From NCBI RefSeq assembly GCF_021347895.1, contig NC_067134.1, positions 26,126,347 to 26,190,346 of the forward strand: a stretch of DNA of 64,000 nucleotides, written 5' to 3'. A program made the position numbers and the translations under genes. Shown in pieces: positions 12,069-23,800 of this stretch. The stretch's first letter is position 1, and each line of letters begins with the position of its first letter. Under the pieces are notes generated by a model. That model was not told where the DNA came from and searched no databases. It worked only from the letters and a program-made list of their open reading frames with translations. The DNA is from Acanthochromis polyacanthus (Eukaryota > Chordata > Actinopteri > Pomacentridae).

Positions 12069-13978
12069 CAGAGGTGTCAAACAAAACCGGCCCTCCAAAG
12101 GGTCCAATCCAAATTACAGAGAAGACATTAACTGTAAATTAGTAAAACTATAAGTTTAAAATAATTTGTAGACCATGACAAGTTGTTTGGATCAGAAAGT
12201 AAAATCCTAGATTCTTCGTTGTTCTTTTTGTCATTTTGTGTCTCGTTTTTGTCATATTTTGTCTTGTTTTTGCTGTTTTTTTTGTCTGGCTTTTGTCTCA
12301 TATTTTTGTCGCTTTGTTTCCTTTTGTCTTGCTTGTGGTTTTTGTCTTTTGTTTTGTGTTTTGCTTTATTCGTCGTTTTGCGTTTTTTGTCTCGTTTTTG
12401 TTGTTTGTCCATTTTTTTGTAGCTTTTTTGTCTCTTTTTTTGTTTTGTTTCGTGTCGTTTGTCAAATTTTGTGTCGTTTTGAGTCTTGTTTTTGTCGTTT
12501 TGTGCATCATTTTTGAAATATTTTGTCTCGTTTTTGTTGTTTTTTGTCTGACTTTTGTTTTTGTCATCATTTCTCATTTTTGTTTTGTTTCCTTTTTGTC
12601 TCGTTTATGTTTTTTGTCGTATTTTTATCATTTTGTGTTATTCATTGCTTTATTCATTTTGTGTGTCGTTTTGTTTTTTGTCTTTTTGTCATTTATCCAT
12701 TTTTTGTTGCTTTGTAACTAATTTTTTTGTCTCTGTTTTATTTCATGTCGTTTGTCTCATTTTTTTGACATTTTGTGTCTCATTTTCACAATATTTTGTC
12801 TTGTTTTTGTTGTTTTTTTGTCTGGCTTTTGTCTCATATTTTTGTCGCTTTGTTTCCTTTTTGTCTTGCTTGTGGTTTTTGTGTTTTGTTTTGTGTTTTG
12901 CTTTATTCGTCGTTTTGCGTTTTTTGTCTCGTTTTTGTTGTTTGTCCATTTTTTGTAGCTTTTTTGTCTTTTTTTGTTTTGTTTCGTGTCGTTTGTCAAA
13001 TTTTGTGTCATTTTGAGTCTTGTTTTTGTCGTTTTGTGCGTCATTTTTGAAATATTTTGTCTCGTTTTTGTTTTTTGTCTGACTTTTGTTTTTGTCATGT
13101 TTCCTTTTTGTCTCGTTTGTTTTTGTCTTATTTTTGTCATTTTGTGTTATTCATTGCTTTATTCATTTTGTGTGTCGTTTTGTTTTTGTCTTTTTGTCAC
13201 TTATCCATTTTTTTTGTTGCTTTGTAACTAATTTTTGTCTCTTTTTGTTTTATTTCATGTCGTTTGTCTCATTTTTTTGACATTTTGTGTCTCATTTTCA
13301 CAATATTTTGTCTTGTTTTTGTTGTTTTTTTGTCTGGCTTTTGTCTCATATTTTTGTCGCTTTGTTTCCTTTTTGTCTTGCTTGTGGTTTTTGTGTTTTG
13401 TTTTGTGTTTTGCTTTATTCGTCGTTTTGCGTTTTTTGTCTCGTTTTTGTTGTTTGTCCATTTTTTGTAGCTTTTTTTGTCTTTTTTTGTTTTGTTTCGT
13501 GTCGTTTGTCAAATTTTGTGTCGTTTTGTGTCTTGTTTTTGTCGTTTTGTGCATCATTTTTGTAATATTTTGTCTCGTTTCTGTTGTTTTTTGTCTGACT
13601 TTTGTTTTTGTCATCATTTCTCGTTTTTGTTGTTTTGTTTCCTTTTTGTCTTTATGTTTTTGTCTTATATTTATCATTTTGTGTTATTCATTGATTTATT
13701 CATTGTTTTGTGTGTCGTTTGTTTTTTGTCTTTTTGTCATTTATCCATTTTTTTTTGTTGCTTTGTAACTAATTTTTTGTCTCTTTTTGTTTTATTTCAT
13801 GTCGTTTGTCTCATTTTTTTTTGACATTTTGTGCCTCATTTTCACAATATTTTGTCTTGTTTTTGTTGTTTTTTGTCTTTTTTTGTTGTTTTGATCATAT
13901 CGTATAAATTCTCCAGCCCACTTGAGACCAAACTGGGCTGAATGTGGCCCCTGAACTGAAATCAGTTTGACACCCCTG
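12069..13978. mobile_element. hAT-type element with T/G-rich minisatellite, 8-bp TSD (copy H1)
   Basis: The element begins cagaggtgtcaaac and ends gtttgacacccctg. It is flanked by the exact octamer gtctaaat at 12061-12068 and 13979-13986, the target-duplication length of hAT elements. About 110 bp of unique sequence follow the left end. The remainder is an A-poor tract of ttttgtc-type units (tttgtctcgtttttgttg and variants). This creates long spurious Phe/Cys/Val-rich frames that should not be called genes. No transposase is visible. Confidence 0.85.
12740..13910. repeat. Higher-order tandem repeat, about 510-540 bp period
   Basis: The landmark tttcatgtcgtttgtctcat recurs near 12742, 13254 and 13796, giving unit spacings of about 512 and 541 bp. 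Each unit contains the same order of sub-motifs (tctggcttttgtctcat, gttttgctttattcgtcg, tttgtccattttttgtagc). Thus the short ttttgtc minisatellite inside the H1 element has been re-amplified as a larger block. Confidence 0.75.
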
Positions 13979-13986
13979 GTCTAAAT

Positions 13987-16980
13987 GGTCAATACGGTTT
14001 CAAATGGCAGTAGATAATGAAACAATTCTGCCAACAGACTTGTTCCTTTCAGCTCTGGTTTCAGCTGAGGGGCGGTAAACGAGACCATGAGGGGGCTGTG
14101 ATCCTAACGAGATGTAGCGTTTCAGGCTAAAAATACGCACCATCTGCTTCCACTACAAGCTCGATTACAAATGACTGAAAGGTCCCAATGAGCCGAGTTT
14201 TAGACTTCTGACGCTGAATTAGCCGTTCACGGTTTATTTCTGCTGTGCACCGTTTGGTCTACTGCCACTGGATTCCTTTGGTACGTCAGACAGAGTCCAG
14301 AACAGCACCGTTATTATCACCTGCTGTATGCTGAGCCTCGGTTTTTAGCCCATATTTGTTTACATATTAATCGTACAATAGTATTTTTACAAGATCCTGA
14401 GCCACATTGTCTTTGCTCCAGATAATGTCCTTATATTTATGAAATAATGGGGCAGAAATTTGCACAATTGACTCTATTTTTGGATATTTTAGGGAACTTA
14501 ATCTTGCAGGAAATAAAAGCAGATCCAGTAGTTTGAGCTGCAGCCCATAGTCCCACTTATTGCATCTGTTATCTTTATAGTTATTTAGTTTCTACCTGAC
14601 TTTGAATGTGAAATTTAAAAAGAAATATATCTTTTTTTACAGAGCCTTAACCCTTTAACGCTGATGGGTTTGCGCATGTTCAGTACGCACAGAGTGGGAC
14701 TAAATTATTATTATTTATCTGTTATTATTATATATCTGACAAATTAACAATCTCCACCTAATTTAGCATCAGATTGAAGGCAAAAACACATTTTTATTTT
14801 TTTAAACATAATCATAAATAATTTCAGTCATCACGGGTTAAAATTGATATTGGAGCTCATATTTTTTTCCATAAAACAAAGCAGTGCCATTACCCCAGTC
14901 CTCTCAAGTATAGCGATCGTTGATAAAAACCTTAACCTTTTCTGATTATTATGATATTTAGGCTCCACTATGACTGTAATTTCTTTCCTTTGCAAAGAAC
15001 TAGGGTTTGCTTTCAGGTTTAAAAGTCACGTTGTCCTTAAAAAAAAGCCCAAATGGCGCCACATATCAAACTGTGAAAACCTAAAGAACTGATGATCAAC
15101 AGTCCTGTAAATAATCATTTCATTGGGAAATGTGATCAAAACTGAGCTTAAAATGATCAGAACCAAAAATTGCTTTCACCAGATTCCTCCATGTGGAGCC
15201 ATCAGCAATTCAACGACAGGTGGCAAAGATTCTGTGATTATTTTGGCTGAACTGCAGGCTGAGTTTACTTCATAGACTGTATATAAAGATGGACGTAGCA
15301 TCTGGCTCCACAAATGAAGCCAACCCGGAAGTGTCAAAAACTTGCAATATCACGCCGTCCGCTAGGGTTGGCTCCAAAAAGCTTTTGCTCCATAGACCCC
15401 AATTCATTTTTGGAAAAAATAAAATTTGATAGACTGATGTTCTACAGCTCAGGATTTTTTTCCCGTTAGTTTTCATGGTCAAAATGAGAGATCAGGTGGC
15501 CGATCTTAAAATAAATCGTTAAAGTTGGCGGAGCCAGGGGGCGTGGCTATACTTGATAGACAGCAACAGAAGCCTCTGCGGTAAAACGTGGGCGGGATAA
15601 GAGAGTCCTCAGCCAATCCTGCCCCCAGTTGCTCTCCGGTCCAGTCTGTTTGATGACGCTTTTTACATCACTGGCTCCAAAAAAAACCAAAACAGCGACC
15701 AGGAAGTAGCAAAATCCGGGCTTCATTTTCTCGGCGTTGAAACCAACTAACCGTCACGGTTAGTTTACGCCTGGTTTACTTACAAATTAACAAACAAGAG
15801 GCTTGTTATTTTTAGTATGGAGAGGTTTTTTCCAGTTTTGATAACACCTGTTGGAAACGTTAACATTTTCACTGTGCTTTATCACATTTCAACTTTGTGC
15901 GCAAAAGGCATTTTTGAAGTGATTTTTTTTTGGCCTTTTTATTGTATAGAACAGTGGAGAGAGCCAGGAAACACGGGTAGGAGAGGGAGGGAATGACGTG
16001 TCTGGGACTCTAGCCCGTTTATGGGCGTCCCACTGAGTCGGATCTCTCTGGACGCCCCAGAAGACATTTTTGAGCCGTTTCCTCAGAGGTGCAGGGTTTT
16101 ATATTGTGAAAATGCATCCACAGTGACACTCTTGGTTTTCAGGGTTTCGAAGCAAATAATTCAACATAATATTCTAATTTTAGCAGTAGTCTTTTTAATG
16201 AACAATCACAGTTACAGTATTTAATTAGTTACACTGTTATTCTACCGGCAAAATGTAAAGATCGTGTGAAACAGTAGATTTTCATTCCATTAGAGCAGAG
16301 CAGCCATTACAGCGTTATTACATCTACAGCCCATAATTCAGCTGAGCGCGCTTATAAAGGGAGATACTTTCCTTAACGGCCTTCTTGATCCCTTGAAGTA
16401 AACACCGAGCGTCGTAGCATTCCCACTCAGGTTTACAGCATCAAAGAAGAGCGCTGCACTGGAATCAATACCGAGAAAGATTTACAAGCAGAAAAAACGA
16501 GCCAGCGTTGTGCACGGTTAGTCTAGCATCATGTCACAGTAACAGCAAGAGAAGCTTCCAGGACAGAATATGCAGCACAAAGCCAACACATGCAGAAACA
16601 AAAACAAATAAAAAAAAAACATGCATAACAGTTAGCTGAACATAGTTCAGAGTATTGGATGTGTCATAAGCACAATGCCATGAAGAGGCATTACTTTGGG
16701 CCCACGCTCGGCTGCCACGCTGACACACGGTGCCAGGAGGCCGGAGAGAAGGCGCTTCTTCAATACACAAAGGTTCTCTCTCATCGCTAGCACGTGTCAT
16801 TGTACAGCTATCCGTACAATGCGACACGTCGGACAGGAAAGAAACCGCTGGGCTAAACGTAGCTGGCTCGTCATGAATCGTATGTTGAGCTCACTTTTTA
16901 TTTCCTTGGTTGCCATTTTGAACTCAACACTTCAGGGCTCTACCTGAGAGTTCACGGATTATTTGTGTTTTTTAGAATCG
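13987..16980. other. Intergenic, mostly unclassified
   Basis: Between the H1 element and the TTAA-type elements I see no conserved coding sequence. A block at about 15270-15760 is separately noted as a dispersed repeat. Low-complexity A/T runs are frequent. Nothing else could be supported. Confidence 0.5.
15268..15765. repeat. Dispersed repeat, class unknown
   Basis: The block starting catagactgtatataaagat and containing gaagccaacccggaagtgtc resembles a sequence I know as widely dispersed in teleost genomes. No second copy is present in this window and no inverted ends or target duplication are clear. It has no intact reading frame. Confidence 0.4.
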
Positions 16981-17077
16981 ATTCCCGTTTTTAAAAAAAA
17001 GCAACTTAAAAGAAACCTTAACTCTGATGCAGCTGTCTGATTGGTTACACGATGATAAATATTGAGAAGCCTTTTTT

Positions 17078-17569
17078 TTAATCCTCGTGTCGTCCTGCGG
17101 GTCAAAACTGACTCGTTTTAAAGTTTGAAAAATGTGAAAAAAATATATATTTTCACAGTGAAACTTCTGATGTCCACATTTTCAACATTTTTGGGAAATG
17201 TTTGAACATTTTTTGGTGGAAAAAAGAGGTTAATTTTTTTAAGAATATTTTTAGTAATATATTGATTTTTTTGTGAATGTTCTTAAAGAGAATATTAGAA
17301 GTTTTACTGATATATATATATATATGGAATCCCTTTAGATATTTTTAGGATTTTTTTGGAAGATTTTTACTCATTTTTAAAAATATTTTCTTGCCAATTT
17401 TTTTTAACTTTTAAGGAAAATTTTTAAGGAATTACTGAAATTTTTCTTCCTGAAGGTTTTGCAAATTTTCAGAAATATGGAGAAATTTTTTGCTGAATTT
17501 TTGGATTTTTTTTTCAGACAAGGAAACAATATTTTTGGGGCCCATAAATGAGGACAAGACGAAGGTTAA
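17078..17569 (+). mobile_element. TTAA-flanked MITE, subfamily A (copy A1)
   Basis: The element runs from ttaatcctcgtgtcgtcctg to aggacaagacgaaggttaa. The ends are imperfect inverted repeats bordered by TTAA, as in piggyBac-type elements. Internal landmarks shared by all copies are cagtgaaacttctgatgtcc, tttggtggaaaaaag and tatatatgtaatcac-like tracts. It is about 490 bp long and non-coding. Confidence 0.75.
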
Positions 17570-17954
17570 CTAAACATGTAAAATGTAACCTAACTGAGGC
17601 ATTTTAGTTAATTATATTCTAAATTTTCATTGTTACATTAATGAAAATGTGTATTTGTTCAGAATATCAGCTATTGATCTCCTGAAAAAGCCCCCTAACC
17701 GTCCACCAATATTCAGAAGCAGAGCAACGATAATTCCTCTTTCATTGGCGATTAAATCTAAATATGGAAGCTGGAAAGTTTATTAACATTTTAACGTTGC
17801 ATCCTACTGACAGACGTGGAATTTTTGAACAAATCTGGTGTGTAATACGACAAGGAAACGTCAGCATTCGCCTAATAAGTGCTCAGGTAGTTAATCTATT
17901 TCTGTATTGTGATGCTAACATCCTGAGGCTAAAAAAGTCTCAGTATTTTATTTC

Positions 17955-18046
17955 TTAACCCTTTGATACGCAGTGTGGGTCACTAGATATCCATTTTCCA
18001 TTGGATTTGGGTCACATTTGACTCTTGCTGTGCATCAAAGGGTTAA
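17955..18046. mobile_element. 92-bp TTAA-flanked palindromic MITE, subfamily B (copy B1)
   Basis: It begins ttaaccctttgatacgcagt and ends gtgcatcaaagggttaa. TTAA is present at both ends and the terminal about 15 bp are inverted repeats. The core ccattttccattggatttgg is shared, in reverse orientation, with the copy at 36157-36248. Confidence 0.75.
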
Positions 18047-19360
18047 AGAAAAGTGACAGGTTTGCCTAAAGGAAAGCAGCTAGCAGGTTAGCTTAACATC
18101 CACCAGTTTAAACAGAATTTTCTCCTATTTGCCCAAATTAATAAACTTAGAAGCACTGGGACGCCAAAATCCATGCATGAGACTTCATTTCAAATGTTGT
18201 TTAGTTGCTGAAAGTGGCTGTAAAAACTGCATCTTTATGTGTTTTTAGTATTCCAGGTAGAGCTTCAGTACAGTGACTTTCAAAATGGCCGCCACGGGAT
18301 TTCATACTGACCCAAATATAAAACTTTGTTGGGGTCTGTCCACTCAAATTGTGAAATAATAGAAACTTCAATGACAAAACATCACTCCTCTATTATTTCC
18401 AGTGTGGTTTTACAGTTTCTTAAAGGAATATTTTCGTCTTCCCGATGTAGCAAAGACGCTAAAAAAGAAACTTAAGATGAACCAACCCCTGTTTTCAAAT
18501 GAGCAGTTAGCCAGGAAACTGGAGCACCTTTCTGGCACGATTTGATGGGCGCTCTTGTGGAAAAAATAAGCCAGCTTCAAACCCAAAAGCACAGGTGAAG
18601 GAGTTGTGGCACCTAAACATAGTAGGCACGCCACTCCTTCCGTTGATAACGTCGTTGAAATAATTGTCTCAAAGCTTTTTCCACAAGATTAAAAGTTGGA
18701 ACATCTGGATTGGAACGGAACTGTGGTCAACGCACTTCATCATATAGCAATACATCAAGAGTGTTGGATAGATACGGATCAACGAGTCCATGGACTGGAT
18801 ATAACATCAGCGACTTAGTTAATGATACAATTTGTATCAAACAAGGTTTTTCTCTGTCTAGCATGGATTCAGCTGGGATCTGCTACAGACACCGGTAGAC
18901 GCTGTCGGCCAAAGTCTGTTAAATATATTTACAACACGGACACGTTTGGATGGCCAGATGTTTCCCGTCTGTAGCAGATTCCAGAGTTGACCCAAAATAA
19001 AGGGCCAGAGAGAAAGAGAGAGAGAGAGATGTCCCTTACTAAAACTAAGGTACACACGACAGGGTCACCCATCTCTACAGCTACAACTCTGACCAAAACA
19101 CCGACGCCGTCTCAAATAAGACGACCGTCTGTCCAACACCTGTTTTTACCACAAACAGCCACAAAACACACACAAAGAGATTCACAGAGGAACCAGGCCT
19201 CGATCAGGAAGTAGCTTCAAACTGGCATGTGGTAATTAAAATGAGGATTTGTCAAAAAATACAAAATAAAAATCAGAGACGAGGATTGTTTTTGACGAGT
19301 AAGTGTCCTGGTGTGTAATCACATCATAAAGGTAGTGGTAGTTGTTAAATAATCTGTAAT

Positions 19361-20457
19361 CAGGGTTTCTGCAGGACTCAGTGAGGTACATTTGATGCTT
19401 TTTGGTGTCATGACCGTGAACTCAACAAATTACACGGGTTTGTTTTTTGTAAAAGATGATTTTTATATGAAAAAAAACCCCCGACCACCCACAGGCTGCA
19501 GTCATTCTCTGAATTCCAAGTTTTCCAGCTGTTTTTGCTGGATCCCTATTTCCCAGTTCTCCTCCACTTTCCAAACATGCAGTTTTTGGCAACTGTACCC
19601 AACCGCACTGCAAAAATTCAACATCTTACCAAGTCTATTAGTCTTACTTTTGGTCTAAGTGTCTCATCCCACTTCATTTAAGATAAATTCACTTAACAGG
19701 TGACATTTCAGCAAGATGGAGGGACTTGTTTTAAGACAATGCATCTTAAATATCTTGTTAAGTCAAACAATCTTGAAATTATCTTGTTTTAAGTTTTCCT
19801 GTGGGTCTAATTGAGCCGTTTTAAAGTTTAAAAATTTGGGGAAAATAACTATATTTTCACAGTGACTACCACATTTTCAAAAATTTGGGGGAAATTTTTT
19901 AACATTTTTTAGTGGACATAAAGAAATGTTTACAAAATATTTCTATTATATTATATTATTTCTATATAAAAACATTAGAAATTTTACTGATATATATGTA
20001 ATCAATTTAGATATTTTTAGTTTTTTTGAAGAATTTTATTCATTTTTTGAAAATATTTACAATTTTTGTATTTTTATTTAGCTTTTTATTTCTTGCCAGA
20101 TTTGGGGATTTTTATTTATTTTTTATTTTTTTGTAAAATAAACCTTTTAAGGGAAACTTTTAAAGAATTTTCATCCAGAAGATTTTGCAATTTTTTAAAC
20201 AAATTTGGGGAATTGTTTTGCTGAATTTTTCATCCCCCCCCAGACATAGGAACAATATCACAGATGTGACCAATCGCAGTCTATAATTATATATTATTAC
20301 ATTATTATTAACAAATATTTTTCTTGAAAGCGGCAGAAATATTTTTTAATGCCGCTGAGAATCAAATGGAATGATTTTTAATGCCATTTAAGGCCTTACT
20401 TGTCATAAAATCAATTTACTGCTTTTTAGTGCCCTGCAGAAACCCGGTTACTTTCAG
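19361..20457. mobile_element. hAT-like element with nested TTAA-type relic
   Basis: The left end cagggtttctgcaggact and the right end gccctgcagaaacccgg are inverted repeats of a hAT-type terminus. The right flank also carries ttaaggcct-type sequence typical of that family. Its interior (about 19790-20275) contains a degraded subfamily A TTAA-type element. I did not find a convincing 8-bp duplication, so the border is approximate. Confidence 0.65.
19790..20275 (+). mobile_element. Degraded TTAA-type MITE, subfamily A (copy A2)
   Basis: Recognised by tgggtctaattgagccgttt, aaagtttaaaaatttgggg, tatttttagtttttttgaag and the gacataggaacaatat end tract, in the same order as the other copies. Both TTAA ends are lost. 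It lies inside a hAT-like element. Confidence 0.55.
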
Positions 20458-20842
20458 TAGTCGTGTGATTCCAGCTCACCGTGTGAGGATTTGGCTGTGA
20501 AACTTAAAAAAGTGCCTTTTGAATTTAATGCATAACTCGTCCTGCATATGAAAGACAAATCAAGCTACTTCATAAATAAAAATAAGAATCGAGTAGGTCT
20601 GGAACAATCACCACACGTTGCACTTTGATTCAAAGCCAGATTCCGTCCAGTGACTCGCTCTCTCTACACCTGTTAAAGTTGGTTTAGTTGTTGCTGCGCA
20701 GTGACCAGAGCTGGATTATCTTCAGCGTTTTATGTCCTTCAATCTCATGCATTGTCTCATTAATGTCACAAGAAAGGAAAAAGCTCTCCAAACCCCAAGT
20801 GTCGCTGATGCAGACCACTTACAGTTTGTGTTTTCTGACTCC

Positions 20843-23800
20843 TCAGTATCCGGTCTGCGCTTTCTCTGCCAGGATGGCGGCTGCCAGCTGCTGGGGGTCG
20901 GTGATGTGGGGGCTTCTGGACATCACCCGACTCACCAGCTCCGGGGGGAAGATGTTGCACAGGTTGATGTACACTTTCTCCCTCACGTCGCCATAGCGAC
21001 CGTGCGCGGGGGAATCCGTGTGCTGCGACAGGTAGGAGGGAGGTGGAGGGTGGGAGGGCACTGCGAGGTGGGAGCTGTGAGGAGGAGGGTAAGGCAGGAG
21101 AGGGGCGCTGGACGGGTGAGGCGGGTGGGGAGAGTGGGCCGGGGGCGGCGGGTGGCTCAGGTAGTGCGTGGGCGACGGGTGGAGGGCTGGATGGGAGGAG
21201 TGGTGCTGGGTGTAGCCGTCCTGAGCCCAGGGGGGGGTGTGCCAGGAGGACTGCCGGGTGTCTGGAAGGCTCTGATAGGTGGACGGCTCGTACCTGGACG
21301 GAGGCAGCGGCTGCCTGTAGTACGAGTCCCAGCTGGGCAGCGCTTTGGGCCGGTGGTGGTGGTGCGACGCAGACAGGTGTTCGTACAGGTGTGAGTCTGA
21401 GACACTCTCTGCCCGTGTGGGGGCCAGACAGCGGCCCAGAGGAGAGCCGGGGGGGTGAGGGTTGGACTGGGGCAGGGAGTGGTAGTCGCCTGGGCAGCTG
21501 GAGCGGGCGGCGAGGGGCTGGTGTTGGAGGTGAGGGGGCAGGGGGTAGAGGGGGCGCTTTGGAGGAGCTTCTGGTGGAGGCTGATCATGAGAACAGCTCC
21601 GTGCTGCACTCAGGTGGTAGCTGTGGACTCCTGGATTAGATGTGTGGCTGTGTGGGATGCTGGAGTACTCAGCAGGATGGAGGCCGCACAGCTCATGGTT
21701 GGACGTGGCGTGGTGAGAATAGAGCCGGCCGTGGGGGGAGGCAAAATGGACGCTGTCCTCCAGTAAGGTATCCGGAGGGCATCCAGGACACGACCGCTCG
21801 CTGTAAGAGTCGCAGCTGCTGCCGCAACTGACGCTGCTCTCGCTGCCGCACTCGGAGCCGGCTGAGCCCATGGAGCCTAAACGCAGGTCGGAGTCGTTCG
21901 GGAAGCGACAGTCTGGACTCCGTCTGGAAGAGAGGCTCAGGCCAGAGTAGGCACGAGTTACCGAGTAGTAGCTCAGGTCTGGAGACTCACAGTGAGGGTA
22001 GAGGTCATGACTGGGGGCTGGGAGGACACCATGAGGGGTCACCGCTCTGGACTGCTGGTCCTGTGGAAGGCTCAGCCCAGACGGGGGCCCTCCAGGGGCC
22101 GGAGACATGGTTATACTCCCACTGTTGGAACTGCTACTCGTGCTGCCTCCACACAGAGCGCTCTTCTGGCTCTCCGCCCGCCCTTTAGCCAGCAGCTTCT
22201 CCTCAGCATCACTGTAGGACAGAGCTCTGATGCTGGGGTCCGACTGCCTCTTGGGGGCGCCTTTCTTCACCTCGATGCTGCCGGCCGGAACGCTGTGGCT
22301 CTTCACCAGCCCCGCGTCCCCCTGGTTCTTTGAGGTGACGCAGGTCTTGGCGCTGGCTCTGAGCTCATCGGCGACGGCACGCTGGGGCTGGGCGCCTCGC
22401 TCTGGGTGGTAGTACTTACACTTGTGGCCGTAAGTGCACTTCTTTCCTGGAGAAACGCACAAACAGGTAAATAAACAACTCTGTCAGCACCACACCAACA
22501 CAGATTATCGTTGTATAGAGAACCAGTTCCAACAAGGAGTCATGAATGAGTTTTCATTTCGATTCTAGTGGTTGGTTCTTTAAACATTTTACAGCATACT
22601 TCAGACACCTGCTGTCTAAAGGTCACAGTGAGAATATTGAATTTAGTCACAGCAAGTATTTTTCGTTCCTCTGATCCTTTTGAACAGATGGTACGTTGGT
22701 CCAGTTCAGTTACAACACGCTGCTAGTTTTGGAAACGCTCTGCAGACACTCGAAAAAGGAGATTTGATGTGACTCTATAAGTGGTACATTTACTGCTCAG
22801 GGTTTATTTTAAAAGGCTGATCTCCACTGATGGTTGTGAGAACAGCTGTGATGGTGAAACTGAGGTTGGATGTGGACTTGAGCTGCTTTACTGCAAAGCA
22901 TACCGACACACTCTGCTGCTGCTTGTGGTCAGTATTACAACCGATAAAAACAAGGCTGTTTGGGAATGTGAGTCAGTTAACCCTCAGCTGTGTCTGTCAG
23001 GCACAAGGCTGCATCATTGGATTAACCCTCATGTCGTCCTCATTTACTGCACCAAAACATATTGTTTCTTTATCTGTAAAAAAATTAAAACAAAAATTCA
23101 GCAAAATATTCCACAATAGTTCCTTAAAAGTTTCCGTTGAAAGTTTTTTTTTTAAAACAAACAAATTTGGCAAGAAAATTCAAGTAAATATTTTCAAAAA
23201 ATGAGCAAAAATCTTTAAAAAAAATCCTAAAAATATCTAAAGTGATTACATATATATCAGTAAAACTTCTAATATTTTCTTAAAGAACATTCAGAAAAAA
23301 AAATCAACTAAAATTCAGTGAAATTTGCTGGTTTTTGATTGATTTTTTAATGAATGCTCTTTAGAAACATTTTTAACATTTCTTTTTTCCACCAAAAAAT
23401 TTTCAAAGACATCCTAAAAATGTTGAAAATGTGGACATCAGAAGTTTTCACTTTGAAAATTTTTTTTCTTCCACATTTTCAAACTTTAAAACGGGTCCAT
23501 TTGGCCCGCAGGACGACACGAGGGTTAAAAAGAGAAAGTTCATTTTTAACGGATGCAGCACTGATACATGCAGCAGTATAATTACATTAAACATACCTTA
23601 TTTCTGAACTCCTAATATTATCTGCCATAGAAGCAGCGTGAGTACAAATAGTAACAGCTGGACGTCTCCACAGCAGCTGAAGTCTGAACAGTAACCGTAC
23701 ATCCAACCACAGCTTCACCATCACAGCAGACGGAGCAGCTGTTCTCACAAGCAGCAGCTGGACACTGTTGGAGATCTGCCTTTTAAAATGACTAATGAGC

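Noticed and set aside
12128..13824. Long open frames on both strands, rich in Phe/Cys/Val or Lys/Thr/Asn
   Set aside because: They are read through the ttttgtc minisatellite of the H1 element. All frames are open because the repeat lacks stop-forming bases; there is no start context or family resemblance.
14648..14841. Possible further TTAA-type element (ttaaccctttaacgct ... cacgggttaa)
   Set aside because: Only the outer TTAACCC/GGGTTAA match; the inverted similarity does not extend and no related copy is seen.
20732..21831. Forward-strand Gly/Arg-rich frames of up to 220 codons
   Set aside because: They are antisense shadows of the GC-rich zc3h12c last exon, which has the conserved protein on the reverse strand.
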